A DNA stretch of 64,000 nt from Sambucus nigra. Lineage: Eukaryota > Streptophyta > Magnoliopsida > Dipsacales > Adoxaceae. Below the pieces are notes generated by a model. The model ran no database searches and was not told the origin of the DNA. It saw nothing but the letters and a program-made list of their open reading frames with translations. This document shows, in pieces, positions 35,740 through 48,232 of this stretch (its first letter is position 1; each line of letters begins with the position of its first letter). Location: NCBI GenBank assembly GCA_949130495.1, contig OX422219.1, positions 267,391,111 through 267,455,110 on the forward strand, written 5' to 3'. The translations under genes were made by a program, and so were the position numbers.

Positions 35740-35915
35740 GCTTACCACAAAAATGGGTTGAAGTGGCGAATTCCACAAAGTAAGTGCGCGAGGGAAAAAT
35801 TCGAGCGTTTCTAAGTGCTCAAATATGGATGTCCTGCAAAAAATGTTAGAAAATAATACAAATATAAAGAAAATACTATGAAATACTAAATCAAATAAAG
35901 TCTAAAACAAACTAG

Positions 35916-35933
35916 TCCCCGACAACGGCGCCA
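35916..35933 (-). other. E3 primer-binding site (tRNA-Asp type)
   Basis: TGGCGCCGTTGTCGGGGA on the minus strand, three bases inside the 5' LTR end. This is the classical Athila/Tat primer site. Confidence 0.92.
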
Positions 35934-36871
35934 TTTTGATCGAGTGCGAAAGGTAGCACGTGTAAAGGCGTTAGTCGTTGTTTTCGTTTCACCTATTCAA
36001 TACAAAAACTGAAGTTACAACTACACTTGCGGGGCAAGTCTAGCAGTAAGTCGGGTATCAAAAATCCACAAAGACTAATTGCTAGAATTTATGAGATTTA
36101 GTACTCCGAAATAAAAGTGTAAAAGATGAATTACAAACTAAAAAGTAAAAGATGAATAAAGGGAAATGATTAATCTAGGCAAGGGTAATTAAACTAAATT
36201 AAGAAAGCAAGTAAAACTATAGGTTGCGTCAAATATCCCTCACCCGAGTTAATTTGTATAAAATGGTTACATGGGTCAACGAGTTATTACAAACGCATCT
36301 CATTTCGACAGTTAATTAAATCAAGGGTTGTCACTCCCCTAAATCCTCATAAAAGCCTAATAAGATTTTGGCGTCAACAAATATCCCAAAAATTACGCGC
36401 GAAAGGTCATAAGCACAAGACATACATGATATGCCCCGCCAAATCTCCTAGGCATAATAACTAGGACAACGCACCCGAAATAGATCCGTAAACACTATCA
36501 CCCAACAAAGCATCGCGTTAACCCAAGTGAGTTCCATTCAAACACAACCTAATTTAAATTACCTAGAAAGCGTGTCAAAACACGCTGTAAATAAAGCGAG
36601 GAAAATAAACGCAATAAAGCTACCTAGAAAACAAGTAAATCAAAGCATGTAAAATAATTAACAAAGCATGTAAATCTAATTATAAAGGAAGAAAGAATGA
36701 AATACAAACTATATTAATGGAGAGGATGATGAATAGTGCAACATTCAACCAATATGGGGTGTCAAACCAAGAAGAATCAAAGAAGAACTCTTCAAAACCC
36801 TCAAACCCTAAGTTATTCTAAGCTAAAATCTAGCCTAAAACGTTCATGTGTGATATTACAACAAAATTGAG

Positions 36872-36879
36872 TATTTATA
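36872..36879 (-). promoter_or_regulatory. TATA box, E3 5' LTR
   Basis: TATAAATA on the minus strand about 580 bp inside the LTR start; likely promoter of the element RNA. Confidence 0.65.
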
Positions 36880-36949
36880 GTAAGTGGGAATTAAAATAGA
36901 AAAGAAAAGAAGAAAGAAATTAAAAGGCAAAATATCTCCTGAAAATAGG

Positions 36950-37050
36950 GGATCGATCGATCGACCAAAATCGTCGATCGATCGATCAGGAATAAAATAT
37001 CCCACTATCGAGAAGGATCGATCGATCTACCAAAATCGTCGATCGATCGG
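36950..37050. repeat. Palindrome cassette in E3 5' LTR
   Basis: Arms 36951-36965 and 36973-36987 are a perfect 15-bp inverted repeat (GATCGATCGATCGAC / GTCGATCGATCGATC) with a 7-base spacer CAAAATC. A second pair with the same spacer type starts 65 bp later at 37016. Confidence 0.92.
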
Positions 37051-37460
37051 GCAAGTAGGTATCACCCACTGCATTGTTGTTTTTGCATGCTTGCATTTCC
37101 CGTCCGCTAGAATAATGGTAATTTCTTCATACGAACTCGAAATCACGCACCCTTCGTGGCCACGTGAAGTTTGCGAGGAGGGCTAAAATTCCATGTAGAT
37201 GTTGGGCCAGGTTTCCAAGATGTGAAAAAACTAAATTTCCCTTGAACATGCAATCGCGTACGGAAATTGAGCGAAACGCGTCCGAACTTCACACTTAGCA
37301 TCCAATTACCTACAAAAGCTCAATTAACCCCTGCAAAACATGTTAACGTAGGAATTCCAGGTTGTCTGGTTAACGAGCATAAATATAGGGAATAATATAC
37401 CCAAGGGGGTTAAAATGCGTAGGTTTGAGGGATGAAATACGGAATATTTGCATATCATCA

Positions 37461-37465
37461 ATAGG
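37461..37465. other. E3 target-site duplication, right copy
   Basis: ATAGG; partner ACAGG at 26778-26782. Confidence 0.75.
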
Positions 37466-37919
37466 TAGTTTGTTGAGGGTATAATGTTAAATGGGGTAAA
37501 GATTCGTTTTAAACATGTGAGACTTTTATTTAGTTTTTGGAATTAGATTTATTTGGTAGATATGATTTAGCAACTTTGGTGGGTTTTAGGTCAAGGTGGG
37601 AGATACGGGTATTTGGTTTGGTGGGTTGTCAAAGCTCAAGGGTATATGGACATGGAGCTTAGGAGATGTGATTAGAGAAGGCTTCAATTTTGATTTTCGA
37701 ATTGGATCCCAGGTTGAGATTCGGGTCTGAATTAGATGCCCGAATTCGATGACATAAAAATCCCATCATATGTAAATTCAGCTACTTTATATTAATACAA
37801 TTTTATTATTAGAAAATCACACATATAAATAATTAATAAATAAAGTCCACAAAAATATTATTTCTTCATAAATAATTAATAAATAAAGTCCACAAAAATA
37901 CTGGGTATTATACATAGGA
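37466..37919. other. Spacer with possible LTR fragment
   Basis: No ORF. AAATAATTAATAAATAAAGT plus CCACAAAAATA occurs twice (about 37826 and 37871, 45 bp apart). The following CTGGGTATTATACAT looks like the reverse complement of an LTR start (TGTATAATACCCAG). Too little to assign a family. Confidence 0.35.
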
Positions 37920-38560
37920 TAATGATGGGGGATCGAGTGGCATGGAATAAATTTTTTATGAGGAGACTGAGGGACTGGGCTTTATAGTAGGTAGATATTA
38001 TTTTGATTGGTTGTCCATGACGTTGGTCCCAAGGGGTGTGTGGATGGATTTAGGTGGCCATTGATTTAGGAGGTTGCTTTCATGATGATGAATTATTACT
38101 ATGTTTCGAGGCGTGAGCGTAGTCCTTACTTCCTATGGAATGAAGTTTGGAAGTCGAGGATGCCCTCTAAAGTGATTTTATTCATGTGAAAAATGGTGAG
38201 TGATACTATTAATAACAAAATGGCTACAAAGGAGAAGGATGATGTCTAGTAGTTGTTGGCTGTGCAAGGAGGAGGAGGATACAACTAATCATCTTCTCTT
38301 ACACTGTTGGGTGAGGAGGAGCTTATGGGATGTCTTTTTATCTCTTTTATTGAATTCAGTGGGTTAGGTCCAAGTCGGTGTGTATGCATATGTTATCACC
38401 TTGGAGAATACCAAAGTGTTTGGAGGGGAAGAGGAAGACCTAGAAGGACTCGTTTCATGCTCCTAAGCTCTCTATTAGTTTTGTATAAGGGATTTCATTT
38501 ACCATTGGTTCCATTCTTCATGGACCTTTTAGGTGCATTTTGTTATACATGATAGTTTTA
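37920..38560 (+). pseudogene. Old LINE ORF2 fragment with zf-RVT
   Basis: Translated across several stops and at least one frameshift it gives FLWNEVWKSRMPSKVILFM and then SSCWLCKEEEDTTNHLLLHC (about 38249-38308), followed by LWDVFLSLL. This is the zinc-binding zf-RVT region at the end of plant LINE ORF2, with C-x2-C, H and C residues kept. It differs from the LINE-1/2/3 family, so it is an independent and older insertion. Confidence 0.75.
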
Positions 38561-39759
38561 CCATAAAGGGTCGGATTCGAGCATGGTAGCAAATGTGGAT
38601 GGTGGTGGGTTTGAACTAGGTGTAGGGCAATTACCTACGGGTCAAAGGGTTGGGTTTGAGGGGTGGTGGAAATTAGAGTTCAACCCGGGATTATAGTAGT
38701 GGCATGGTAGAGGTCGGGATGCTGCCAACCGGAGCTTGGAGGGGGGTTTGGTCCAACCTGGTAAGGATTCATGTAATGTAGTTAGGAGATCTGAGTTAAG
38801 GTAATGGCACCCTCGGGTTGACAGTGATGGTTGCAAATGGTAGGTTCATGGGTCGATTTAGGCTTATGTAAATGGGTATGTAGGTGAGTTTGTGAAAAGG
38901 GGAGAGAGAGAGATGGGGACGGGATTAGGTATGTGCATGTCTATTGTAGAGATGGTGTGTGTGTGTGTGTGTCTAATGTACGCTTAGCTAAGAGTAAAAA
39001 TAAATTTCCTAACACTCAACTGAAAAATAAAACCTATAAAAATAAAGGAAACTAAAAATTAAAATCCTAACTTATCAAAAATTAAATATTTACAACTATA
39101 TAAAAAATAAAACTAAAGAAAATATGAAATTTATTAAAGCTAAAAAATTAAAATCCTTATCTAAAAATAAGAGACAAAAATAAAATAATAATAATAAATG
39201 TAACCTAATAAAATATTAATGAAACTAAACTAATAAATAAAAACTAAAAATAAAATAAAACACACAAATAGTATATAATATTTACATAAGATAAAAATAC
39301 TAAAAATAAAGACCCTAAAATGAAATAAAATAAAAAGAAGTAAAAATGACACACAACGATACTCACGCATACTATATTTACATAAAATAATAAAACACTA
39401 AATAAAATAAAATAAAATAAAAATGACTTGAAAAATATAAAAAAGCAATAAAAATAAAACAACACACACACTAGGGGTTTGTGAAGGTTTGGATTTATGC
39501 GATGGGACAGGGTAATTGGAACGAGAATTTGGGTTTTGGTTCTTTTAACCATACATTTGCCTTGATTTGAATCATTTGAAACCGAAAATGGTATTTGACC
39601 TACAACATAAATATGAACATGCATAAGACCAATTTTACTGGGAATTATCAATTAAAAACCATCTATTTGAGGTTTTCTTTTAAAAACTTTTGAGTGTTTA
39701 TCGTGGTTTAGAGCCTTAAAGTTTCAAGAATTCACTTTCAAAAACTAATAGATAATAAT
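38561..39759. other. Spacer, AT-rich
   Basis: No gene seen. A (GT)9 run is at 38954-38972, and 38990-39450 is very A-rich low-complexity sequence (TAAAATAAAA-like). Confidence 0.5.
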
Positions 39760-40035
39760 GAATTTAATTCACAATACATGCCACCCATCGACTCTCATAT
39801 ATAATAGCTATCTCACCTCTCTTCCAAGAGCAATACTATATGCATTCACAACCCAAGTCATAACATGATAAACGGTGTACATGCTATCATACTAACTAAT
39901 AACGACTAACCGTCATAATCATTAGATTGTCACTATCTATATGTATATAATCGCACTCACAAGGATAAACCTCCACTGTACTACCCCTACAAAAATACAA
40001 TCACAACCTATATTGTATTTTATGCAGTATAGGGT

Positions 40036-40038
<3 letters not shown>

Positions 40039-40088
<50 letters not shown>

Positions 40089-40109
40089 ATACACACACAC
40101 ACACACACA
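40039..40109. repeat. (TA)n then (AC)n microsatellite
   Basis: About 44 bases of TA, a short break, then (AC)10 at 40090-40109. Confidence 0.95.
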
Positions 40110-40337
40110 ACACTCGGAGGAATTTAACCTCAGTGTCTACCTCGTGCTTCTAGAGACAAGTCTGCATGAGTCCCTCACCTAACAAACTTAAACAAAACAC
40201 ACATAATCGGGGCGATCACTACATAGTGACACCACCCACCACCAGTAATCAGACTATGTAGATGGATCAGGTCATCCTCCTTCTCTCATCACAAAGCGGT
40301 AACCGCTGACCGTATGATAAACGGTGCACACACTATC

Positions 40338-40339
<2 letters not shown>

Positions 40340-40387
<48 letters not shown>
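40340..40387. repeat. (TA)n microsatellite
   Basis: About 47 bases of TA at the junction between the two duplicated units, followed by (TG)5. Confidence 0.95.
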
Positions 40388-40391
<4 letters not shown>

Positions 40392-40620
40392 GTGTGTGTA
40401 TGATAAATGGTGTACACGCTATCATACTAACTAATAAGGACTAACCGTTATAATAATTATATTTTCACTATCTACATGTATACGATCGCAGTCACAAGGA
40501 CTAACCCCCACTGTACTACCCCTAGAAAAATACAATGACAAGCCATAATGTATTTTATGTTGTATAGGATCCATTAATAATTATCTACTTCATTAGACTC
40601 CATAGGTTCTTTACGTAATA

Positions 40621-40621
<1 letters not shown>

Positions 40622-40706
<85 letters not shown>
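40622..40706. repeat. (CA)n then (TA)n microsatellite
   Basis: About 30 bases of CA followed by about 55 of TA in the second unit. Confidence 0.95.
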
Positions 40707-40711
<5 letters not shown>

Positions 40712-41360
40712 GTATATGTATATGTACACATGTATATGTATATGTATATGCACACACACATAACACTCGAAGGAATTTACCCTCGGTGGCTTCCTCTTGC
40801 TTCTAGCGGCATGTCCGGAAGAGTCCCTCACCTAACAAACATAAACAAAACACACATAATGGGCGTGATCACTACATAACCATAACCAAATTATGTTGAT
40901 GGATCAGGTCATCCTCCTTCTCTCATCACGAAGTGGTGATCGCTGACCGTATGATCTATTATAATGACCTCCACTACATCTTAGCACATCTCAGCGAGCA
41001 CGTGTTACACAGTCCTGGTATCGAACGCAACCCCAAATCGAAAGATTCATAACGAACATGGGTATATCCACATAAGCATAAAATACATATATATAACACA
41101 TAATACATAATTACCCTCATATATATAGCATCTCCCATGCATCAATCTACTTCAACTTGATTTCATAATCCTCGATACATAACTCTCCACCTTGAATATT
41201 AACTCCTTAATAAATAATTTAAATAATTATCTAATTTTTAACAACCCTAAACCTTAATTTAACCAGTCATCACACACTTGGGTAACTTACCATATATTCA
41301 GATGAACTCGTAGTAATCCCACAAACATTTTCCCCAATTTGACTCAGCGTAAGTCCAAGA

Positions 41361-41412
41361 GCCGAATCGATTCACCCTGACTGAATTAATTCGCTTCTAA
41401 GGCCGAATTGAT
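41361..41412. repeat. Palindrome cassette in E6 (one and a half pairs)
   Basis: GAATCGATTC, GAATTAATTC and GAATTGATTC with core T at 41367, 41386 and 41408: 19 bp, then 22 bp, and 41 bp from first to third. These are the same distances as in E1 and E2. Confidence 0.75.
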
Positions 41413-41614
41413 TCTGGCCAGACAGTAAGCCCAAATTTTGCTTATTCAAAAATGGGTTTTCTTCCCTAGTTTCCATTAACATTTTCAATGATTTATACAA
41501 CTCAATTGTAATAACCATGAATCTATAACAATCAAAGGTGTGTATTTATGTTAATATTCAACCAATATAGACATGATAGTTCATAATAATTCAAGTAGTT
41601 AGATAATAAAAACC

Positions 41615-41621
41615 CATAACA
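41615..41621. other. LINE-2 target-site duplication, left copy (tentative)
   Basis: CATAACA beside the T-run (poly(A) on the minus strand). A matching CATAACAT lies at 47383 at the presumed 5' end. It is short, so tentative. Confidence 0.45.
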
Positions 41622-41667
41622 TTTTTTTTGGGGGAAAATTATGTATATTAGAACTCAGGAAAGCTAC

Positions 41668-44600
41668 TTACAAACAAATATCAATGGAGAACCACAATCC
41701 TAGGGGCATTCCCCAAAGGACACAATCTACCAAACACAAAACAAACCAACTAAGATAACTCCGATTCGGGGATGTCCCAGTTCATACATGCCATCCATTT
41801 GGTGAATCTTCTCCTATTGTTCTTCCACTTTGAGGCCCTCACACAAACCATTGCAACAATATCTCTGACAATCATATCACTATTCTTGGCCTTTCCTTGG
41901 ATAAATCTCGCATTCCTCTCCGTCTAAAGACAGTAGATAGTGGTGGAAAAGGATAGGCACCTAAGTCTATTATAGAAGCTCTTACCCACATATTCGGAAT
42001 TAGCAAACCCCAGCTCACCCTCCCAGTTAAAAGCCTCTCTGACCTCCTTGTTCTTAAATCTGACCTCACGCCATACCTCTTTAGCAATATTACATTCAAT
42101 AAACAAGTGTTCCCGGTTCTCCACCTCCTCGCCACAAGTACAACAGAAGTTATTGTTGGAAATACCCCAGCTAAACAGTTTATCTCTCATATGAAGAGCA
42201 TCCCTACATATGATCCATAACCTAAAAGCACATTTTGGTATATTATTGATGTTCCAAATGAACTTGTGACAATTGAACACAGGACGAACAATATTAAGAG
42301 CCGTAAAATCCGACCCAATGGAGAATCCACCCCGACTGGAATTCCACACCACCTCATCACTAACCCCTTGGCGAATAACAGGCATCTCATCATTCCTAAT
42401 CTCCAAAAGCTCCCAAGTAACAGAAGAAGGCCACCTCCACCTCTCCCCATCTATAAAGTCCGCCACTCTTGCTTTATGATTGCTAGCCGCATCGTAAATA
42501 AGTCTTCCCCCATAGAGATCAAATAAAGGACATAACGGATGCCAATTGTCATGCCACACCAAGGTATCTTCGCCATTTCCAATGTTGGACATGATAAGAG
42601 GCTTGGCCACCTCCCTCAACTGCATCAGTTTCCTCCAACACAAGGAAGAGTCACTTGGAATAATAATGGCCCAAATACTTCTATTCTTGATCTTATAGAC
42701 ATTACACCATTTGACCCATAGGCCATCCTTCTTACTACAGAGGTTCCAAAGAACCTTAAGAATAGCAGCTCTGTTCCATAATTCCACATTCTTAATGCCC
42801 AACCCCCCTTCCTCATGACTGCACGTCAGATCATCCCAAGACACCTTCGCCCCCGTATGTTTGGAATCAGAACCCATCCACAAGAAGTCCTTCATAAGTT
42901 GGTCAATTCTTCTAATAAACCCTTTAGGCAGAATGAACAAGCAAGACCAGTAGACCTGAATACCAAACAAGACCGAGTTGATGAACTGAAGTCTCCCAGC
43001 AAAACTGAGGAATCTGTTAGTCCAACCCTTAATCCTCCCCATTATCTTTTCAATCAACTTCTCACAATCCTCAGATTTAAGCCTAATAGTGATAAGAGGT
43101 ACCCCAAGATACATGAAGGGAGGGGAACAGTGGGAGAAACCAAAAACCTCCCCCAACCTATTCACCCCATCGACATCGACCCAGAGCAGTAGAAACTAGA
43201 TTTGTTAGTATTGGGGTGAAGACCAGAGATCGAAGAGAAGTCCACAATAGCCCTCTTCACAATGCTACACGAAGCAGGATCACCACCACACAGAATGATC
43301 AAATCTTTCGCAAAGCAAAGATGATTAAGGCCCACCTCCTTTCACCTAGGATGAAAACTGAACTCCGGATTGAGGCAAGCCTTGTCCATAATACAAGAGA
43401 AAGTATCCATAACAAGCAGGAATAAGAAAGGAGAGATAGTATCACCTTGTCTCAACCCCCTATTCCCCTCAAAGAAGCCATGTAAACGCCCATCCAAGCT
43501 GATAGAGAATCTAGTCGTGGTAATACACTCCTCCACCCAGCCAACAAACATAGACGGGAAGCCAATATGCACAAGAAGGTTGAGAAAAAACTCCCAACTA
43601 ACAGTATCATAGGCCTTGAGAAGATCAATCTTGAGGGTACACCTAGAGGGGGTTAGCTCGTGGTGATAATTCCTCATAAGCTCCTGAAGCAATAACATAT
43701 TGTCAGAGATAGATCTACCCTTCACAAACGCGACCTAGCTCTGGTTAATGAAGGAATGGAGGATGGGTTTCATCCTCTCGATAATAATTTTGGAGATACA
43801 CTTTTAGATGGTGTTGCAACAAGAGATGGGCCTGAATTCATGCATACCAGAGGGAGTAGTAACCTTCGGAATAAGCGCCAAAGCAGTGCAGTTCCATTTC
43901 CTGGGCAGGTAGCTACAATGGAAGAAGAAGGTAATGGTATCAATCATATCTCCCCCCACCACGTCCCAATTCTTCTTATATAAACATGCATTAAAACAGT
44001 TCGGCCCAGGAGCTTTATCGGACCCAATGGAAAACATGGCATTCTTGATCTCCGCTTCTGTAATGGGAGCTTCCAGAGCAGCCGCCTGATCAACCATGAT
44101 TCTCTTGCACACCACATCATTAAGAATCGGAAATGGGTCCACACAGGAGTTGTTAGTGCCAAGGAGGTTGCTGAAATAATCAACAGCCACCTTAGCCACA
44201 TTCTAACTCCCCTCAATTCTCACACCATGGTCATCCAAAACACTAAGGATCTTTCTTTTGGCAGTAGCCTGGTTAGCCTTCTTTTAAAAGAACGCATTAT
44301 TACCATCCCCCAGCTAGAGCCATTTAACTCGAGACTTCTGCTTGAAAAAGGACTCCTCCGCCTCCCTCAGCTCCAAATACTTGTGAAGTTTGACCCTTTC
44401 ATCCAGGAGTACGTCATTGTTGCACCCATCAGTATCAACTCTAGTCTGAACCTCATCCAGTAAAGCCTTAGCCTCCTCCACCCTACCAAAGATGTTGCTA
44501 AAAAACTTCTTGTTGAAATCTTTCAGCCTCGATTTAACTCTACTAAGTTTCTTACTCAGCCTAACCATAGGATTCCCCTCACCATCATCCTACCAGGACT

Positions 44601-45399
44601 CACTAAGAATCTGATAAAAGTCGCTATGATCCATCCAAAAATTAAAAAATTTGAACGGTTTAGGTCTACTCCGCTCCAAGGGGGCTAGTAAAATAATGAT
44701 AGGGCAGTGGTCTGAAACCCCGTGAGGAAGGACAGAAGCTTGACACTCGGGGAACCACGAGGCCCATGCATCATTATGTAAGACTCTATCCAACCTCGAC
44801 TGAACATTACCAGCTCCCAACTCCTTCTTATTCCACGTAAACCACAACCCATTCGTGACCATATCATGTGCAAGCCAGTCATGAATGCACTGGCTGAACT
44901 AGCCTGTAGTAGTAGTATCGATACCCCGGATGCCTCTCTTTTCATCATGAGATCTGACAACATTAAAGTCGCCCAATAAAACCCACCGAGACTCGCCCAC
45001 ACTCCCTGAATTCATCCTCAAAAAATCCCAAAGGTGTCTTCTATCCCCAGGAAGGTTATCCCCATAAATGAAAGACGCAAAGAAGCTCATCCCAGACCCA
45101 CATAAATCCACCTTGCAGAGCATGGCCTGGGGGTGGGACTGAATCAAACTCACAGGAACACGGTTGGGATTCCAAGCCACAATGATTCTGGCAACTCCCC
45201 CCCGCAGCGGGCAGTTGTCCAAGAAATCCCATTGAAAACAACAATTATTCAAAACACAACCCAAGTTATTTTTTCTAACCTTCGTTTCAAGCATACACAT
45301 CAAATCAAGGTGGTTATCCCTAATTAGCTTATTGACTTCCCTTTGCTTATGAGGGGAATTAAGTCCCCTAATATTTCAAGAAGAAAACTTAATTACCAT
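41668..45399 (-). pseudogene. LINE-2 ORF2, broken
   Basis: It starts at ATG 45399 (MVIKFSS, then a stop where LINE-1 has Trp) and ends at TAA 41668. Endonuclease motifs GDFNVVRSHD and DHCPII (catalytic Asp-His) are kept. RT has FVKGRSISDN-type residues (MKGRSISDN here), LKIDLLKAYDTVSWEF and GLRQGDTISPFLFLLVMD, but the catalytic FADD reads FAKD near 43303, which would abolish polymerisation. The C-terminal part from 43165 down is open for 413 codons, including the finger CCTCGEEVENREHLFIEC. ORF2 would nick DNA and copy the element RNA at the target. Confidence 0.92.
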
Positions 45400-47215
45400 T
45401 CTTCTTCCCTTTCCCCTTCCGCCTGTTCTTCCCGCTACTATTACTCACCTCTCTATCCTCCCCCACCCTTTTCCGTGCCAGTTCGTCCACTAGGGTAACC
45501 CACAACGCAAGAGCAGTAGGGGCAGGCGTCATATCCGTGTCGCTCTCCATGAAGACTGCACTGAAGGAGTTAGACAAAGGAATAGGAGGAAGGTTATACT
45601 GTACAGGACTACCAACATCACACTTCATCTCATAATTAGCACTACACGACACAACGGCAGTTCTTGGGTTCTTCTCAGCATTGGCCTTGCACGAAGTCTC
45701 TCCCACTTCTATCACAGGGCTGACGCCAACTTTCGTCTTCTTGATGACCTGATTCCATCCACTTACATTACTGGTGGGAGCCTTACTAGCATGTGGGTTA
45801 GTGACCTTGTTACCACCCTCATCTTTATTTTTGGGGAATCCACTAAGCATGTGACCAAACACGAGGCAATGTGTGCATGAGGGAGGTTTGGCTTGGAATT
45901 CCACTTTAACCACATCAATAGTGCCATCTTCCATCACCACATTAACGCTTGAAGGATAAGTCTCCTTAGCCTCCACATCAATACATATACGGGCAAAGGT
46001 AATCCTGTTCATTTCTTCCGTCATCGCATCAACATACAATGGGAGACTTGCGGAGCTAGGAACTTAACTGAGACCCTCCTCAGTCCAAAGTTGCACTGGG
46101 ATATCAAAAAATTTAACCCACATAGGTATCTTCTTCATCGTAACCTTATCAAAACAAAAGTTTGGTTGCCATTTTTTGAGAATGATGGTGATTCCCGCAA
46201 AGTGCCACGGCCCATTGTCTATCACCTCATCCCTCCGAGTAGGTTTATCAAAGAGAAAGAAGTACAATCCCTTATTATGCGCAATGACCTTGGTTAGACC
46301 GCACTTCCCCCATAGTTTAAACGCCACTATGTTCACCATGGAAAATGGAAGTTTAGTACCCAAAAAATACCCCACCATACTATTCTCCCAACGTCCATGA
46401 CCTCCGTTTGCCACCTCGACTGGTGGAGTAACAGTGATAATGGAGTCGATCACAGTAGGTTGGTGATAAGAGAGTCGGAGCTTAGGTTTCTTCTGGGTAG
46501 CAATAACTGAGCTCCATGTTTTTCCCACTTGGGTAGGGTCAGCCACACTAGGAGTAGACATCCCATCATCCTTGTTTCTATCAGTACACAACCCAGCGTA
46601 ATCCGTACAATCATCAATCCTGTCATGGGACGTTATGGAGTTGGTAGCACCAACTACCTTACCCCTGTCAGATATATTGAGCCCTACGCCAACAGGACCT
46701 GCCACACACTATTCGCCAACAGCCCTTCCCACCGCCACAGGCGAGTAGGTACCAGTTCCTCTCCGGTCATCGGAACATCTAAAGTTCATGACATCCTCTT
46801 AGGTAAACCCCTTGCTTCTGAGGAACTCCCAACAAACATTATTCACATCAGCCAAAGCTTCCAATCCACTCACATTTGTATTAAACGTGGGCATGATCTC
46901 CCTAGACACCACAACCTATTCTTCTTCAATCTCCAAAGCTCTTGAAGAGAGATCGACCATAGAGTCAGCAGGGATTCCATCACTTTCGTAAGGAACAACC
47001 TCCATCGTCTGACCTACGAGCGGTTTGAGAGCACCTCCTAGAGCATCAACAACTGGCATACCACGTGCAGCAACGCGAGGCACCTTCAGGGGTGAATGGC
47101 ACTCGATCACCATCATATCGGCACCCAAATAGGGCACACTACCATCGGGCACAGTCAACGAGTTTTTAAGGTTTGGCAGAAGCCCTAAAGGGTGTGGGGC
47201 TTGCACACTGGCCAT
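45389..47215 (-). pseudogene. LINE-2 ORF1 (DUF4283 and zinc knuckle), broken
   Basis: It starts at ATG 47215 (MASVQAPHPLGLLPNLKNSL). After stops near 46916, 46800 and 46705, a 213-codon open stretch holds the DUF4283 domain: SMVGYFLGTKLPFSMVNIVA, LYFFLFDKPTRRDEVIDNGP and WHFAGITIILKKWQPNF. A further stop near 46064 precedes ICIDVEAKETYPSSV and the zinc knuckle CTHCLVFGHMLSGF, where the last Cys is now Phe. The C-terminus is basic. The protein binds the element RNA to form the ribonucleoprotein. Its stop (45389) overlaps the ORF2 start by 11 bases. Confidence 0.88.
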
Positions 47216-47382
47216 ACTAGACGGAGGTTTGGTAGTTAGAGGAGGAGTTTTTATGGAAGTTGCAGGTGTTTCAGTGGTGGTAAGTGGGAAAAAGGCTTAG
47301 GGGAATCCTAGAGAGAGGGGAGAGCATTTTTGGGTTCCTTCAGAGATTCCTTTGTTTATTTAAGAAATCCAACATGTTAAGA

Positions 47383-47390
47383 CATAACAT
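47383..47390. other. LINE-2 target-site duplication, right copy (tentative)
   Basis: CATAACAT, matching 41615-41622. Confidence 0.4.
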
Positions 47391-48232
47391 GTTTACTCTA
47401 ATAAATGTTTATAGTTCTTATTCAAGATTGCCATAATACTATAATCAAATCATGGTTTTAACTCAGAGATGGAATTCAATCCTTTCACATGGATTCTAAT
47501 AGTATTTCCTTTAATTGTATGATACAAATTTTGAGTTTTATCTCCAAAGTCTCTACTTTCAAAGCATAATTAGTCCCAATTAATTCTAAACAGTCCCAAA
47601 CCCAAATCAATCAATAATAAATTTCCCCAACATGTTTGTAAACTCGAAATTGTATGAGAGGCATGCTTATGAATTAAGAAACATATTATTAAAGGTTTTA
47701 CAAGAAAATTCTTGCCTTAGTAGATGAATGAAGGTTCCACCCTTTACATTCTCCTCATACAATCCTCTCCACACTTGTCAGCTTCTCCCATAAGGTTTTT
47801 AGCTTTTAGTATTAATTAGAAATGGATGGGAAACCTAATTATGGTGACTTATATCATAATTAAACTCCCTAATCCCATATATCCCCATAAGGCCTAGTTT
47901 TAGGCTACCAAATAATCCCAAATATTACCCAGAATTGTCCAAAATCTCCTATAAGGGTATATCTATCCCTCGGACCCAACTTAGGTTGTTTAGAACACCT
48001 AAATGAGCCTCTAAATCACTTAGGAACCTACTTATATAGGTGTACAATAAATCTCACATTTTTATTATACTAATCATTCAATATAAATAATTCGAGTAAT
48101 ATGTAAATTAATTAGTCTACCAATGCAGCACATTCAATATAATTTAATCACCTAATCATGCATAATAATATTCAAACAATTGATTAATATAATTCTACAA
48201 ATTCAATTGATGTAGAAGTATGTGGTATTACA

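Larger units (their letters stand above)
26783..37460 (-). mobile_element. E3: non-autonomous Athila/Tat-type LTR element, split by a LINE
   Basis: Two LTRs of about 1.52 kb flank an interior of about 3.3 kb. On the minus strand the LTR reads TGATGATACGC...CGCACTCGATCA. The primer site TGGCGCCGTTGTCGGGGA is that of Athila/Tat elements (tRNA-Asp type). A G-rich polypurine tract precedes the 3' LTR. The interior has one degraded ORF of about 340 codons and no gag-pol, so the element needs proteins from a relative. The 3' (left) LTR is interrupted by LINE-1. Without the LINE the element is about 6.4 kb. Confidence 0.9.
35937..37460 (-). repeat. E3 5' LTR (1524 bp)
   Basis: Matches 26783-27183 plus 31485-32603. 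It carries the TATA box at 36872 and the palindrome cassette at 36950-37050, which lies just upstream of the TATA box on the element strand. Confidence 0.92.
39866..40955. repeat. Tandem duplication of about 540 bp inside E6
   Basis: The segment starting TGATAAACGGTGTACATGCT (39868) recurs from 40400 (TGATAAATGGTGTACACGCT). Both copies run through CCACTGTACTACCCCTA, an AT/AC microsatellite, CCCTCACCTAACAAAC and GATGGATCAGGTCATCCTCC. They differ by substitutions and by microsatellite length and flank. Confidence 0.85.
41622..47382 (-). mobile_element. LINE-2: near full-length plant L1 element
   Basis: The poly(A) is T8 at 41622-41629. It includes a 5' leader of about 165 bases, all of ORF1 (start 47215) and all of ORF2. 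Length is about 5.76 kb, usual for a complete plant L1. The sequence is closely similar to LINE-1 and LINE-3. It is inactivated by stops in ORF1 and by stops, frameshifts and a lost catalytic Asp in ORF2. The 5' limit rests on the short direct repeat and could shift. Confidence 0.88.
39760..48232 (-). repeat. E6: probable minus-strand chromovirus-type LTR, split by LINE-2
   Basis: On the minus strand it begins TGTAATACCACATAC at 48232 and, past LINE-2, continues at 41621 with a GAATCGATTC palindrome cassette and a tandemly duplicated segment with (TA)n and (CA)n runs. The cassette lies about 1 kb from the LTR start, as in E1 and E2. No primer site or partner LTR is visible, so this may be a solo or truncated LTR, and the left limit is uncertain. 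Confidence 0.45.

Noticed and set aside
36884..37186. 100-codon ORF with repeated SIDR/SID segments
   Set aside because: The repeated peptide comes from the GATCGATC palindromes of the E3 LTR; there is no coding evidence in the partner LTR.
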